Source of the DNA: an uncultured Coriobacteriaceae bacterium
GTDB taxonomy: Bacteria; Actinomycetota; Coriobacteriia; Coriobacteriales; Eggerthellaceae
Length of the DNA: 64,000 nucleotides
Assembly (NCBI GenBank): GCA_902768975.1
Contig: CACXMZ010000006.1
Location: 186,001 to 250,000 of the forward strand
Direction of reading: 5' to 3'
Shown: positions 15,148-25,200 of the stretch, in pieces
How the letters are laid out: every line of letters begins with the position of its first letter
Position numbering within the stretch: the stretch's first letter is position 1
Translations under genes and position numbers: made by a program
The notes under the pieces: model-generated
What the model was told of the DNA's origin: nothing
Seen by the model: the letters and a program-made list of their open reading frames with translations, nothing else
Database searches by the model: none

Positions 15148-17304
15148 ATGACTGGTCAACGTTTAAAAGCAACACTTTTATTGGATGAACGTGTGAGTCG
15201 CGTGCGTGGCGTTTCTGCGGCGCGGGCAAGCGTGCTTTCCAAGCTGGGTATTGAAACGGTACGCGACCTGCTTACGCATTTTCCCCGGCGCTATATTGAC
15301 CTGAGTGCCGTTGCTACTATTGCCAGTGCAGAACTGGGTAAGTCCTTTACCATTGCGGGCACCGTGCACGAAGTCCAGCTTAAGCGCCCCAAGCGCATTC
15401 CCCTGGTTGAAATTACCCTGGTCGACCAAACGGGGACCATGATTATTACCTGTTTTCGCCAGCCCTGGCTTGCCGACCAGCTGCACAAAGGCGACGCCAT
15501 CGCCGTTTCGGGCAAGGTGGAATTCAACTACGGTTTCAAGCGCATGACCAACCCCTTTATAGAAAGTCTTACTGAAGAAAATGCGGGCGAGGGGCGTATT
15601 ATCCCCGTGCACCCAGCAACGGAAAAAATATCAACGGCCTGGATGCGCCGCTTTATCGCCAATGCCCTCGAAGACTGCACGGGTATTGAAGACCCGCTGC
15701 CGCTTTCCTTGCGCACGCGTTACCGCTTATACAGCCGCTATAGCGCCCTGCAGGCCATTCACTTTCCGCAAAGCATGGACGAAGTGGGCCAGGCGCGACG
15801 GCGTTTGGTGTTTGAAGAATTGCTTTTGCTGGAATTGCATCTTATGCAGCAGGGTTTGCGCAATGCGGCGCGCGGTGGAGCAACCGCCCACGTGGTGGAA
15901 GGCCCTGCGCTTCGTGCCCTTGCGGCGGCCTTACCCTTCCAATTGACGGCAGAGCAAGACCAGGCGCGTGCGGAAATCCTGGCAGCTATGGCGGCGGATG
16001 CGCCTGCGAACCACATGCTTCTAGGCGACGTTGGAACGGGCAAAACAGCGGTGGCCGCCTTTGCCCTTGCGGCAGTGGCCGAAACGGGCACCCAGGCCCT
16101 CATGATGGCGCCCACCGAAGTCCTGGCAAGCCAGTATGACAAGGCGCTCGGCCCCTTGCTCGATGCGGCGGGGGTGAGCTGGGCCTTGCTCACGGGTTCG
16201 ACCGAAGCGTCTGAACGCGCACGCATAATTGAAGCCTTGGCCACCGGCGAGCTGGCGGTGCTCTTTGGTACCCACGCCTTGCTCGAGCCAGACGTGGCAC
16301 CGCGGGCATGCAGCTTACTTGTTATCGACGAACAGCAGCGCTTTGGGACCGAACAGCGCGCGGCCCTCATTGCCAAAGGTGCTGGCGCGGCCGACGTTCT
16401 TTCGTTAACGGCTACGCCCATTCCGCGCAGCCTCGCTCTGGCATTGTATGGCGACATGAGCTTAAGTTACATTCGCACCCGCCCACGCAATTTGGCGGGC
16501 ACCACAACCCACGTTTTTGGTTTTGAGCAGCGCGGCGACGCCTACGACATCGTGCGTGCTGAACTTGAAGCGGGGCACCAGGCTTTTGTGGTTTGCCCCT
16601 TGGTTGGCCAGCCCACGCCCGAAGCCACCGAAGAAGACGAACAGGATGCCATCCAGGTTTCCATCGAAAGTGAAAACGACTTCGAAGTTTTTGAAGAACC
16701 TAATGCCCATGCGGCACTTAAGGAAGCAGAGATCCTGCGCAATCAGGTTTTCCCGGGCTATGAAGTTGCCGTGCTCCATGGGCGCATGGCTTCCGACGAA
16801 AAGGCGCGTGTCATGGATGCCTTCCGCGCTGGCGAAATAGACATCCTCGTGGCAACCACCGTCATTGAAGTGGGCGTGGACGTACCTAACGCTACGGCCT
16901 TAATCGTCGAAGATGCCGACCGCTTTGGACTGGCTCAGTTGCACCAGTTGCGCGGGCGCGTCGGCCGTGGTGAACACCCTGGTCAGGTGTGCCTTATTTC
17001 GCGGACCAAGTCGCCTGTTGCCCTGGAACGCTTAAGTGCCATGGAGCGTACCGAAGACGGCTTCGAGCTGGCAGAATACGACTTGAGCCTGCGCCGAGAA
17101 GGCGACATTTTGGGCAACCGCCAGCATGGTGCTTCCGTGCTGAAGCTGGTTAATGTTATTCGCGACAAAGCCATTATTGAAGAAGCCCATACCCAAGCCG
17201 CTGCGCTTCTGGAAGAAGACCCTAATTTGTCCCAGCCTGAACATAAGGCCCTTGGCTTTGAACTGGCGCGGGCTTTCCCGACCGAAAACAAAAGGAGGGG
17301 ATAG
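15148..17304 (+). CDS. recG: ATP-dependent DNA helicase RecG
   Basis: 718 residues. Domain order of RecG: N-terminal wedge/OB domain (about 60-160, RRYIDLSAVATIASAELGKSFTIAGTVHEVQ), helicase core with Walker A GDVGTGKT, DEQQRFG in place of a DEAD box, TATPIPRS, and the C-terminal motor ending in QLRGRVGRG. It remodels stalled forks and Holliday junctions. An acidic insertion (EATEEDEQDAIQVSIESENDFEVFEEP, about residues 490-520) interrupts the second motor domain. The start is uncertain: ATG 15148 or the upstream TTG 15136; neither has a strong ribosome site. rsmD follows directly. Confidence 0.94.
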   Translation: MTGQRLKATLLLDERVSRVRGVSAARASVLSKLGIETVRDLLTHFPRRYIDLSAVATIASAELGKSFTIAGTVHEVQLKRPKRIPLVEITLVDQTGTMIITCFRQPWLADQLHKGDAIAVSGKVEFNYGFKRMTNPFIESLTEENAGEGRIIPVHPATEKISTAWMRRFIANALEDCTGIEDPLPLSLRTRYRLYSRYSALQAIHFPQSMDEVGQARRRLVFEELLLLELHLMQQGLRNAARGGATAHVVEGPALRALAAALPFQLTAEQDQARAEILAAMAADAPANHMLLGDVGTGKTAVAAFALAAVAETGTQALMMAPTEVLASQYDKALGPLLDAAGVSWALLTGSTEASERARIIEALATGELAVLFGTHALLEPDVAPRACSLLVIDEQQRFGTEQRAALIAKGAGAADVLSLTATPIPRSLALALYGDMSLSYIRTRPRNLAGTTTHVFGFEQRGDAYDIVRAELEAGHQAFVVCPLVGQPTPEATEEDEQDAIQVSIESENDFEVFEEPNAHAALKEAEILRNQVFPGYEVAVLHGRMASDEKARVMDAFRAGEIDILVATTVIEVGVDVPNATALIVEDADRFGLAQLHQLRGRVGRGEHPGQVCLISRTKSPVALERLSAMERTEDGFELAEYDLSLRREGDILGNRQHGASVLKLVNVIRDKAIIEEAHTQAAALLEEDPNLSQPEHKALGFELARAFPTENKRRG

Positions 17305-17895
17305 GTGCGTGTTATAGCAGGCGAATTTAGGGGTCGTACGCTGAAGGCTCCCAAGGGAAGGGATACACGTCCCACGACCGACCGCGTGCGTGAGTCGCTT
17401 TTTAGTTCGCTCAACAGTGCGCGTGGTGGTTTTGGCGGGGCAGTTGTGCTTGACGCTTTTGCAGGCAGTGGGGCACTTGGCATCGAGGCACTTTCTCGTG
17501 GTGCAGCATTCGCGTGCCTATGCGAGCGTGATCGAGCAGCCTTGCAAGCCTTAGAGGCTAATACATCTTTTCTTGAAGCGGGCACCTTCCGTATTGTTCG
17601 CGCCGATGTTGAAAAGCAGCTTCCGCCTGCACCGCCTACGTCGTGCAGTCCTGCCGCTGCGTTTGACCTTGTCCTGCTTGATCCGCCCTACGCCTTTAGC
17701 GTGGCACAAGTCTGTGCCTTGCTCGAGCGTCTGCAAGCTGCGAAACTAATTGCGCCCGACGCCCTGCTTTCCTATGAACACGCAGCAGCGCTTGACCCCA
17801 CCAGCGAAAATGCGTGGCATGGCTTACAATGGCAACACTTGCAAACGCGCAGTTATGGCGACACAGCTTTGTCGCTGTTTAGAAAGGAAGACTAA
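17305..17895 (+). CDS. rsmD: 16S rRNA (guanine(966)-N(2))-methyltransferase RsmD
   Basis: 196 residues. N-terminal MRVIAGEFRGRTLKAP and RPTTDRVRESLFSSL are RsmD hallmarks; the SAM site is VLDAFAGSGALGIEALSRGA and the catalytic N-[DP]-P-[PY] motif reads LLDPPYAF. It methylates G966 of 16S rRNA. The GTG start directly follows the recG stop, with GGAGGGG upstream. It is adjacent to coaD, the usual pairing. Confidence 0.94.
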   Translation: MRVIAGEFRGRTLKAPKGRDTRPTTDRVRESLFSSLNSARGGFGGAVVLDAFAGSGALGIEALSRGAAFACLCERDRAALQALEANTSFLEAGTFRIVRADVEKQLPPAPPTSCSPAAAFDLVLLDPPYAFSVAQVCALLERLQAAKLIAPDALLSYEHAAALDPTSENAWHGLQWQHLQTRSYGDTALSLFRKED

Positions 17896-17898
17896 GCT

Positions 17899-18393
17899 AT
17901 GAAACGCGCTATTATGCCTGGCACCTTTGATCCCATTACCGAAGGTCACCTTGATGTTATTCGTCGTGCGGCTCAAATATTTGACGAGGTCATCGTTGCG
18001 GTGGCGCAGTCTCCCCATAAAGAACCACTGTTCACGCATGAAGAACGCGCTGAGCTTGCCCGCCAGGCTACGGAAAGTATTCCCAACGTAACGGTCGAGC
18101 CCTTCTCTGGGTTGCTCGTGGAATTTGCTAAGGAAGTTGAAGCATCTGTCGTGGTGAAGGGCTTGCGTGCTATTACCGACTTCGAATATGAATTCCAGAT
18201 GACGGCTCTTAACTACGAGCTGGCGAACGACATTGAAACGCTCTTTATTATGTCACCGCCAAAATTCATGTATCTCTCTTCGTCTATTGTGCGCGAGATT
18301 GCGCGCTTGGACGGTGATGTGAGTCAGTTTGTATCGCCTTGTGTGGAAGCCGCGTTGGCCCAAAAATTCGGTCTGAGTCGCGCTCGGGGATAA
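17899..18393 (+). CDS. coaD: Phosphopantetheine adenylyltransferase
   Basis: 164 residues, standard length. It transfers AMP to 4'-phosphopantetheine, the penultimate step of CoA synthesis. Visible motifs: N-terminal PGTFDPITEGHLDVIRRAA (the T/HxGH nucleotidyltransferase signature), VVKGLRAITDFEYEFQM and the ISSTLVRE-like LSSSIVREIARLDGDVSQFV. It is 3 bases after rsmD. Confidence 0.97.
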   Translation: MKRAIMPGTFDPITEGHLDVIRRAAQIFDEVIVAVAQSPHKEPLFTHEERAELARQATESIPNVTVEPFSGLLVEFAKEVEASVVVKGLRAITDFEYEFQMTALNYELANDIETLFIMSPPKFMYLSSSIVREIARLDGDVSQFVSPCVEAALAQKFGLSRARG

Positions 18394-18508
18394 AATGTGA
18401 ATAGGACTTTCGCATTTTTTGGCTCATGCTAGAATAATGCAGGTCATAAGCTTACATTCTGCATACAGGCAGATGGCATAAGCGTGTAAACGCGTTGGAA
18501 GGAATAAC

Positions 18509-18982
18509 ATGGACGAAACTGGAGTTTTGGGACTCATTGAAGAGCTCTCCATTCTGCTCGAAGACGCTAAGCCGGTTTTTGGCAAGCAGAACCTGCGTCA
18601 GGTGGACGTGGCTGCTGCCTTTGAAATTTTGGACGACATCCGCGACACCTTCCCGGCTGAGTTTGCTCAGTCGCGTCAGATTGTGCGTGAACGCCAGAGC
18701 CTGCTCGACGACGCCGAAGACGAAGCAAACCGCATGATCGAAGATGCGCGCAGCCAGGCTATGACCATTGCGAGCGAACAGGAAATCGTGCGTGTTTCTC
18801 AGCAGCAGGCCGACATGATTCTGGCCGACGCTCGCCAGCTGGAACGTGAAACCCGCGCTGGCGCCGAAGACTACGCCGACGAAGTTTTTGGTCACGTGGA
18901 GCAGAGCCTGGACACGTTGCTCGCCAACGTGCGCCGTTGCCGCGACCGCCTGAATTCCAATTCCATTTCTGGCGGCTACTAG
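18509..18982 (+). CDS. DivIVA/SepIVA-like coiled-coil protein
   Basis: 157 residues, almost entirely helical, Glu/Arg/Gln/Ala-rich with heptad character (about 50-150), N-terminus MDETGVLGLIEELSILLEDAK. Position between coaD and the DUF177 gene, and the short DivIVA-like coiled-coil, match mycobacterial SepIVA, a membrane-proximal cell envelope and septation factor. No signal peptide. Orthology is inferred from position and sequence style, not from a search. Confidence 0.65.
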   Translation: MDETGVLGLIEELSILLEDAKPVFGKQNLRQVDVAAAFEILDDIRDTFPAEFAQSRQIVRERQSLLDDAEDEANRMIEDARSQAMTIASEQEIVRVSQQQADMILADARQLERETRAGAEDYADEVFGHVEQSLDTLLANVRRCRDRLNSNSISGGY

Positions 18983-18987
18983 GATTT

Positions 18988-19539
18988 ATGGACTCAACGA
19001 CCATACACGTAAGCCAAGAACTCTTCGCGCCCGCGGAGAGTTCTTCTTTTGCCGGAGTCTTTGCTCCTGAAGAATTGCAGGCTGGCCCCGACACCTACAC
19101 TTTCAAGGACCCCCTTTCATGGAATGTGCTCGTTTCGAATACGGGCGGGGCACTTTTGGTTTCTGGTACGGTGAACGGCACGGGCACTACCGAATGTGCG
19201 CGTTGCCTCGAACCATTGGAAGTTGCCATTAACGGGGAAGTGGAAGGCTACTATTTGCTCAATGCCGAAGAAGTCGAATTCGAAGAAGGCGAAGACGAAG
19301 AATTCGAAGTGCTCGGCGAAGACAATACCATCGACTTGGTGCCTTTGCTGGAAGCTGCCATTCTGGTTGACCTTCCTCTGCAGCCCCTTTGCCGCGAAGA
19401 CTGCGCGGGCATTTGCCCCGACTGTGGGGTGAACTTAAACGAGCAAAGCTGTGATTGTGCACAGAAGCGTGCCCAAGCAGACGCCGAATTCGAAGAAGCA
19501 AAGAATCCCTTCGCTAAACTCAAAGAACTCAATTTATAA
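18988..19539 (+). CDS. DUF177 (YceD-like) protein
   Basis: 183 residues. Family features: a central ARCLEPLEVAINGEVEGYYLL, an acidic linker (EVEFEEGEDEEFEVLGED), then ILVDLPLQPLCREDCAGICPDCGVNLNEQSCDC with the conserved zinc-ribbon-like Cys set. YceD family proteins are linked to rRNA metabolism and are nearly always upstream of rpmF, as here (375 bases). Start chosen at 18988 after AGGATTT; an upstream ATG at 18937 would overlap the previous gene. Confidence 0.88.
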   Translation: MDSTTIHVSQELFAPAESSSFAGVFAPEELQAGPDTYTFKDPLSWNVLVSNTGGALLVSGTVNGTGTTECARCLEPLEVAINGEVEGYYLLNAEEVEFEEGEDEEFEVLGEDNTIDLVPLLEAAILVDLPLQPLCREDCAGICPDCGVNLNEQSCDCAQKRAQADAEFEEAKNPFAKLKELNL

Positions 19540-19766
19540 GTTTGTAATGTGCGTCTGAATCGGTACCACTCTCGCTGTTCGTGAAAACAATTCACTGGAT
19601 TGTTTTCACTCATGCGCTCTCGTTCTTCTTCGCTTAGCTTTTAAAGCGTGAATCGCGCTTACGCGATTCACAAAGTTTGACGCTCAGGAGTACCTTTCAG
19701 ACGCACATTACAAACATACGATTTTTGGCAACAGCAAAAATTGCGGAGTTTGAACTCACGACATCG
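19540..19766. repeat. Fold-back intergenic element (copy b) between DUF177 gene and rpmF
   Basis: Perfect 20-bp inverted repeat: left arm 19540-19559, right arm 19696-19715 (GTTTGTAATGTGCG... paired). Nested inside are GTGAAAACAATTCACTGG with its partner TTGTTTTCAC, and GTGAATCGC / GCGATTCAC. To the right, 19720-19766 (GGCAACAGCAAAAATTGCGG, then TTTGAACTCACGACATCG) repeats almost exactly at 39963-40005, defining a subfamily with copy e. Confidence 0.8.
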
Positions 19767-19825
19767 CTTTAAAGCCCCCGCGAGCCTTTTCCTGGTGGCT
19801 TCTTTGTATAAAGCGTGAATGTTGC

Positions 19826-19854
19826 TTGCGTCGCTGCATGCAAATGTGTAGAAT
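19826..19854 (+). promoter_or_regulatory. Promoter of rpmF
   Basis: TTGCGT, 17 bases, TAGAAT; about 60 bases upstream of the rpmF start. Confidence 0.6.
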
Positions 19855-19913
19855 ACCGCTTTGCGCTATTGAACTTACACGGGCAACAAGCCTGTTTGTT
19901 GAAGGAGAAAGAA

Positions 19914-20093
19914 ATGGCTGTACCTAAGAGAAAAATGGGCCGTGCCCGCACCAACGCACGTCGTTCGCAGAACGACAAGATTGCCGCTCCCGCACGTTCT
20001 ACGTGCCCCCAGTGCGGCGAAGTGAAGCTTCCGCATCGTGTATGCCCGAACTGTGGCTACTACAAAGACAAGGAAGTTATCGTTACCGAATAA
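19914..20093 (+). CDS. rpmF: 50S ribosomal protein L32
   Basis: 59 residues, full length. MAVPKRKMGRARTNARRSQ and the zinc ribbon CPQCGEVKLPHRVCPNCGYY are diagnostic of bL32 (four-cysteine form). GAAGGAG lies 8 bases upstream of the ATG. It is followed by a strong terminator, so plsX needs its own promoter. Confidence 0.97.
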   Translation: MAVPKRKMGRARTNARRSQNDKIAAPARSTCPQCGEVKLPHRVCPNCGYYKDKEVIVTE

Positions 20094-20098
20094 TGAAG

Positions 20099-20120
20099 AA
20101 CCCGCTTCGGCGGGTTTTTT
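20099..20120 (+). terminator. Intrinsic terminator of rpmF
   Basis: Stem AACCCGC-TTCG-GCGGGTT followed by TTTTTTATT, 5 bases after the rpmF stop. Confidence 0.9.
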
Positions 20121-20126
20121 TATTAT

Positions 20127-20262
20127 TCTTGCCGTTGCGCGCGACCCCAGCGCATTATCTTGCCCCTTGTTTTTGCCTCACGTACCCTAGTACGCTTCGG
20201 CAAAAAGGCGGGGCAATCTAAAGCACTGGAATCGCGCTCGCTGTCTCTTCGACAACCTGTAT
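20127..20262. repeat. Fold-back intergenic element (copy c) upstream of plsX
   Basis: Arms 20140-20166 and 20210-20236 pair over about 21 of 27 positions (CTTGCCCC against GGGGCAA, CCAG against CTGG). Inner stems TTTTTGCC / GGCAAAAA and CGTAC / GTACG. The tail GCTCGCTGTCTCTTCGAC matches other copies and runs into a TATAAT (20260-20265) that probably serves plsX. Confidence 0.75.
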
Positions 20263-20288
20263 AATTTCCTTTGTTTTAGGAGAATACT

Positions 20289-21290
20289 ATGTCAGATATA
20301 TATGTTGCAGTAGATGCCATAGGAGGGGACCACGGGATTTCAGTGGTGGGACCTGGCTGCATAGCGGCTTTGCAAGAAAACCCCGACCTGCACATTTTGC
20401 TGTGTGGTCCTGAAGACGTGGTACATGAATGGGCGGCCAAGCACGACCGCATTGAAGCGGTGCCTTGCACTGAAGAAATAACCATGGAAGAACACCCCGC
20501 CAATGCCGTGCGCAAAAAGAAGGACTCGTCCATCGTGGTGGGTTGCCGCTTGGTAAAAGAAGGGCGCGCCCAAGGCTTCTTTAGCGCGGGTTCAACGGGC
20601 GCTTGCCTGGCAGCGGGCACGCTCGTTACCGGGCGTATTAAAGGTATTGCACGTCCTGCCATGGCCAGCATTATTCCTTCGCCCGTGCGCCCCATTGTCA
20701 TGTGTGACGTGGGTGCCAATGCCGACTGCAAGCCTGAATACTTGGTGCAGTTCGCCCAGATGGCATCCATCTATACCGAAAAACTGCTCGGCCGCGAAAA
20801 CCCCACGGTTGCCCTGCTCAACATTGGTTCGGAAGAAACCAAGGGTTCGACCTTTGCCCAGGAAGCATACGCGCTCATGAAAGAGCAGGTGCCCAACTTT
20901 GTGGGTAACGGTGAAGGGGCGGACCTGCTTGCGGGCCGCTACGACGTGTTTGTTACCGACGGCTTCACGGGCAACGTGGCTATCAAGATTTTGGAAAGCA
21001 CTGCCAAGGAATTATTCGGTGCCATGAAAGGCGTGTTCAAGAAAAATGTCTTGACCATGGCAGCAGCGGGCGTACTCAAGGGCGGCTTGTACGAACTGAA
21101 AGATTCAGTTTCGCCCGACACCTACGGTGGCGCACCCCTGCTTGGCGTGAAGGGTGCCTGCCTGGTGGGGCATGGTTCGTCGAATGAAACTGCTATAAAA
21201 AACGGCATTTTGACTACGGCTCGTACCATTTCTATGGGGGTTTCTGAATTAATCGCGCAGACTGCCGCTACTTCTGCTACGAACAGGTAA
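20289..21290 (+). CDS. plsX: Phosphate acyltransferase PlsX
   Basis: 333 residues, standard. PlsX converts acyl-ACP to acyl-phosphate for PlsY-dependent phospholipid synthesis at the membrane. Features: VAVDAIGGDHGISVVGPG at the N-terminus, GFFSAGSTGACLAAGTLVTGRIKGIARPA, DVGANADCKPEYLVQFAQMAS, and FVTDGFTGNVAIKILES. AGGAGA precedes the ATG. Commonly followed by acpP; here rnc follows directly, with no acpP in between. Confidence 0.96.
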   Translation: MSDIYVAVDAIGGDHGISVVGPGCIAALQENPDLHILLCGPEDVVHEWAAKHDRIEAVPCTEEITMEEHPANAVRKKKDSSIVVGCRLVKEGRAQGFFSAGSTGACLAAGTLVTGRIKGIARPAMASIIPSPVRPIVMCDVGANADCKPEYLVQFAQMASIYTEKLLGRENPTVALLNIGSEETKGSTFAQEAYALMKEQVPNFVGNGEGADLLAGRYDVFVTDGFTGNVAIKILESTAKELFGAMKGVFKKNVLTMAAAGVLKGGLYELKDSVSPDTYGGAPLLGVKGACLVGHGSSNETAIKNGILTTARTISMGVSELIAQTAATSATNR

Positions 21291-21338
21291 AATTCAGTTT
21301 CAGACAATTGAAAGCTATGCTTAAAGGTAGCATTTATT

Positions 21339-22193
21339 TTGGCGCAGATTTCTACAGAAGAGCAGCGCGAAAAACTAGACCGCGCACAAGACATACTTCA
21401 GTACCGCTTCAACAACGAGCAGTACTTACTTTCTGCTATCACGCATCCTTCGGCTATTGAAGGCAAGCCCGTTAAGTATTCTTATGAACGCCTGGAATTC
21501 TTGGGTGACTCCATTTTGGGTGCCGTTGTGGCCGATGCTGCCTTTCATGCCTACCCTGAACTGGACGAAGGCGGTTTAACGCGCATTAAGGTTTCGCTTG
21601 TTTCGGGTGCTTCACTTTCGCACGTGGCTGAAGACCTTGGTTTTGCCGACTTCATTATTTTTGGCCAATCCGAACAGGGTACGGGCCGCCGCGGGCTCCA
21701 TTCCGCATTGGAAAACGTCTATGAGTCGGTTGTGGCTGCCCTGTATTTGGACGGCGGCATGGAACCGGTCAAGGAATTTATTACGCGCACGCTCATTACG
21801 TCCATGAGTGAAGAAATGGCGCGCGAACCAGAAAACCCCAAGAGTGCCCTGCAGGAAAAACTGCAAGAGGAAGGCATCACTCCTACCTACAAGTTGGTTG
21901 AAACCCAGGGCCCGCCGCACGACCGCACCTTTATTACGCAGGTCTATGCTGGCTTGCAGGAATTGGCGAGCGGGGTGGGGCGCACCAAGAAGGAAAGCGA
22001 AAGCCAGGCAGCTGCCAGTGCGCTCGACAAGCTTTTGGGCATTACGCCTGAAGTTCTCCAGGCAAAGGAAGCCCAGCGCGCGGCGCGTCAGGAACAAAAA
22101 GCACAGGCCAAGGCTGCTAAAGCGGCAGCCAAGGCTGAACGCGCTGCTCTTAAAAAGTCGAAGAAAGAAGCTGCTCGCGGTGGCGACGCATAA
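21339..22193 (+). CDS. rnc: Ribonuclease III
   Basis: 284 residues, longer than usual (about 230) because of a basic Lys/Ala-rich C-terminal extension (about 235-284, many KAAKAAAK-type repeats). Catalytic signature ERLEFLGDSILGAVV is intact with the second acidic cluster ENVYESVVAAL; a dsRNA-binding domain (about 165-235) ends TKKESESQAAASALDKLLG. It cleaves double-stranded RNA in rRNA and mRNA processing. TTG start (MAQISTEEQ) with AAAGGT upstream. It is followed 12 bases later by smc. Confidence 0.94.
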   Translation: MAQISTEEQREKLDRAQDILQYRFNNEQYLLSAITHPSAIEGKPVKYSYERLEFLGDSILGAVVADAAFHAYPELDEGGLTRIKVSLVSGASLSHVAEDLGFADFIIFGQSEQGTGRRGLHSALENVYESVVAALYLDGGMEPVKEFITRTLITSMSEEMAREPENPKSALQEKLQEEGITPTYKLVETQGPPHDRTFITQVYAGLQELASGVGRTKKESESQAAASALDKLLGITPEVLQAKEAQRAARQEQKAQAKAAKAAAKAERAALKKSKKEAARGGDA

Positions 22194-22205
22194 AAGAGGG
22201 AAGTC

Positions 22206-25200
22206 ATGTATTTAAAGTCACTCGTGCTCAAAGGTTTTAAGTCATTCGCGGACCGCAGCGTTATGAGCTTCGAGCCAGGCATCACCGCTATTGTGGGCCC
22301 CAATGGTTCGGGCAAGTCGAACGTGTCTGACTCGGTTTTGTGGGTGTTGGGCGAACGCAATGCCAAGAACTTGCGCGGCCAGGCCATGGAAGACGTTATC
22401 TTCGCGGGGTCTTCTGCGCGCAAGCCCGTAAGCGTGGCGGAGGTCGACTTGGTGCTGGACAATTCCGACGGCACCCTGCCCGTGGAATACACCGAAGTGG
22501 CCATTACGCGTCGCATGTACCGCAACGGCGAAAGCGAATACCTCATTAATGGAACGCAAGCGCGCCGCATGGACGTGCTCGACATTTTGCACGACACGGG
22601 CATGGGCACGGGCACACATTCGATTATTGCTCAGGGCCACCTTTCGTCCATTCTGCAGTCGAAACCCGAAGACCGCCGTACGCTTATCGAAGAAGCGGCA
22701 GGCGTGCTTAAGCATAAGCAGCGCAAGCAAAAAAGCGAACGCAAGCTGGACCAAATGGACGTGCACTTGGCACGCGTCACCGACATTGTGGCGGAAGTGG
22801 AACGCCAGGTGCGTCCCTTGGAACGCAAGGCCAAGCGCGCCTTGCAATACAAGGACCTCGCGCTTGAACTGGCCGAACTCAGCCTCACCTTGGCGGTAGA
22901 CGACCTGCGTATCTTGCAGAAAACCTGGGACGAAATAATCGAGCAGGAAAAAGAATTGGGCGGGCGTATTGAAAGCCTGCGTAATGAAATTTCTGCGGCT
23001 GAAGAACTGGCGGAAGAATTGCAGGTAAAACTGCAGACGCAAAACGAAGACGCTGGTGCCGTGGCGGTGCAATACCGTCGTGCCCAGGCGGCTTCGGACA
23101 AGCTTGACTCGCAGATCTTGCTCCTGCATGAAAAAAAGCGTTCTGCCCAGAACTATCTGGCTGAAATGACGGCTTCGTTCGAAGGGGCCGAATCGGGCTC
23201 AACCGAATTGGAAAGCCGTCGCAGCGAAGCGGCTTCGGCTGCCCAGGCTGCCAAGGGCGAAGCGGAAGCAGCCCAGGCGGCACTCAATGCCGAACAGTCC
23301 CATTACGACGAACTTGAAGCTGAGCGCAAAGAACTGCAATCGTCATTGGACGAAGTCATTCACAAGCGCCGTGAAGCCATGAATGAATTGGAAGCCGTGC
23401 GCGCTAAGCAAGCGGCTACCCAGGAAGTGCTTGCTGAAAATCGTGCGAACGAACAGCTACTTGGAACACATGCCGCGCAAATCGAAGAACGCATGGTGGG
23501 CTTGCATACGGCACTTTCTGTCGCCCAGGGTTCCCACGGCGAAACGCATACCGCGCTTCAGCAGGCAAAAGAAGCAGCCGAGGAAGCACGCAATGCGGTG
23601 ACGAGTGCTTTTACCGCGCGCGACTCGGCACGCTCGCGCATGGACCAGCTGCGTGAAGAACGTGGTATCCACAGTGCCGAAGTGCGCAGCTTGGAAGAAC
23701 TTGAACGTACCCGCCGCGACGCTAACGGCCTGCTTTCTTGGGTGCTCGACAATGAAAATATCCTCCAGGGTAAGGTCGCTTCCCTTATTGACGAAATCAA
23801 GGTTCCGCGCGAACTTGAAAGCGTGGTTGACGCGCTGCTCGGGCGCGACGTAGCCGCCCTGTTTGTAGACGACATGGACGCCGCAGCTGCATTGGTGCAG
23901 CGCCTGGCCAGCGTGGACGAAACGGGTTCAGTAACCCTGCTCCCGCGCACGGGCATGGTTAAGACCACGCCAGCTATTACGGGTGCGCCCTTGTTAATTG
24001 ACAGCCTGGAAGTAAGCGATAGTGCGCGCAGTGCTGCCCAGGCCCTCTTGGGTGACGTGGTGCTGTGCGACTCGCCTTCAGAAGCTGTCAGTTTTGCCCG
24101 CAGCCATCCAGGTGCTTGCGTTGCCACGCGCGACGCCACCATCGTGTGGCCCAACGGCAAGATAACGCGCATCCATGCGTCGGGCGAAGAAGTGGGCGGC
24201 CTTTCAGGCAAGCGTTCCTTGGACGAAGCCCGCGCCGCCTTGGCCCAAACGGAAAAAGAATTCGAAGAAGCTTCGACTGAATATGCGCGCTGCGAAGAAG
24301 AACTCCGCGAAGCCCAGGCCAAGAGCCTTTCTTGTACGCAAAGCCAGGCAGAATTGCAGGGCGCTGCAGATTCGGCAACGGCAGAACTCGACCGTGCCCA
24401 GAGTGCCTACGATGCCTTGCTGGCTGAACAGCAACAGTTGGCCGAAGCCCAGGCGCGTGCCCGCGCTGCCCTTGAAGCGGCCGAGCCCGACGCAGCGGAA
24501 CTCGCACGCCGCCAGAGCGAACTAATGGAAATTATTGACAGCGGCAAGGAAGCCATGGATGCCAAGCGCGCTGCCCTGGAACCCTTGGCTAGCCAGGTGG
24601 AAGCTTCGGCTACCAAACTTGCCGACTTGCGTGTTCGTGCTGCCACGGCACGTGAACGTAGCGAATACGCCCAGCGCGTCTTGCTGGCACGTGAACAAGA
24701 CATCGCCGCTGCCCGTGAAGCCGAAGCGCGCCGCCAAGCGGGCATCAACCGCAGGCGCACGGTTATGCAGCGCATTGACCCTGTTATCGCAACGCTTGAA
24801 ACCTTGGTAGGTTCTGCGCAAAAGCGCGCCAAGCAGCTCGAAGAGCAGGCTGCCGACTCGCAGAATTCCACCGTGGGCATTCATGCGCGCATCAATGAAG
24901 CCCGCGCGACTGCCCGCGAAGCTCACGATTCCTACGATGCCGCTAACGGCAAGCTGGCCGACGTGCGCGTTGAAAAGGGCCGCCTTGAAATGCAGGTGGA
25001 ATCGGCCATTCAAACCATCACCGAAGAATGCGAAACGCCGCTTGAAACTGCCCTTGAACTTCCCGAATTGGAAAACCGTCCTGAAGTAGAAGAGCAGGCC
25101 TTCAAGCTGCAGCGCCGCATTAAGAATATGGGCACTATCAACCCCGACGCGGCTGCCGAATACGAAGCTTTGAAGGCACGCTACGACTATCTGCTTGCCC

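Noticed and set aside
21291-21338. acpP between plsX and rnc
   Set aside because: Only 48 bases separate plsX and rnc; no acyl carrier protein frame fits. The gene must be elsewhere.
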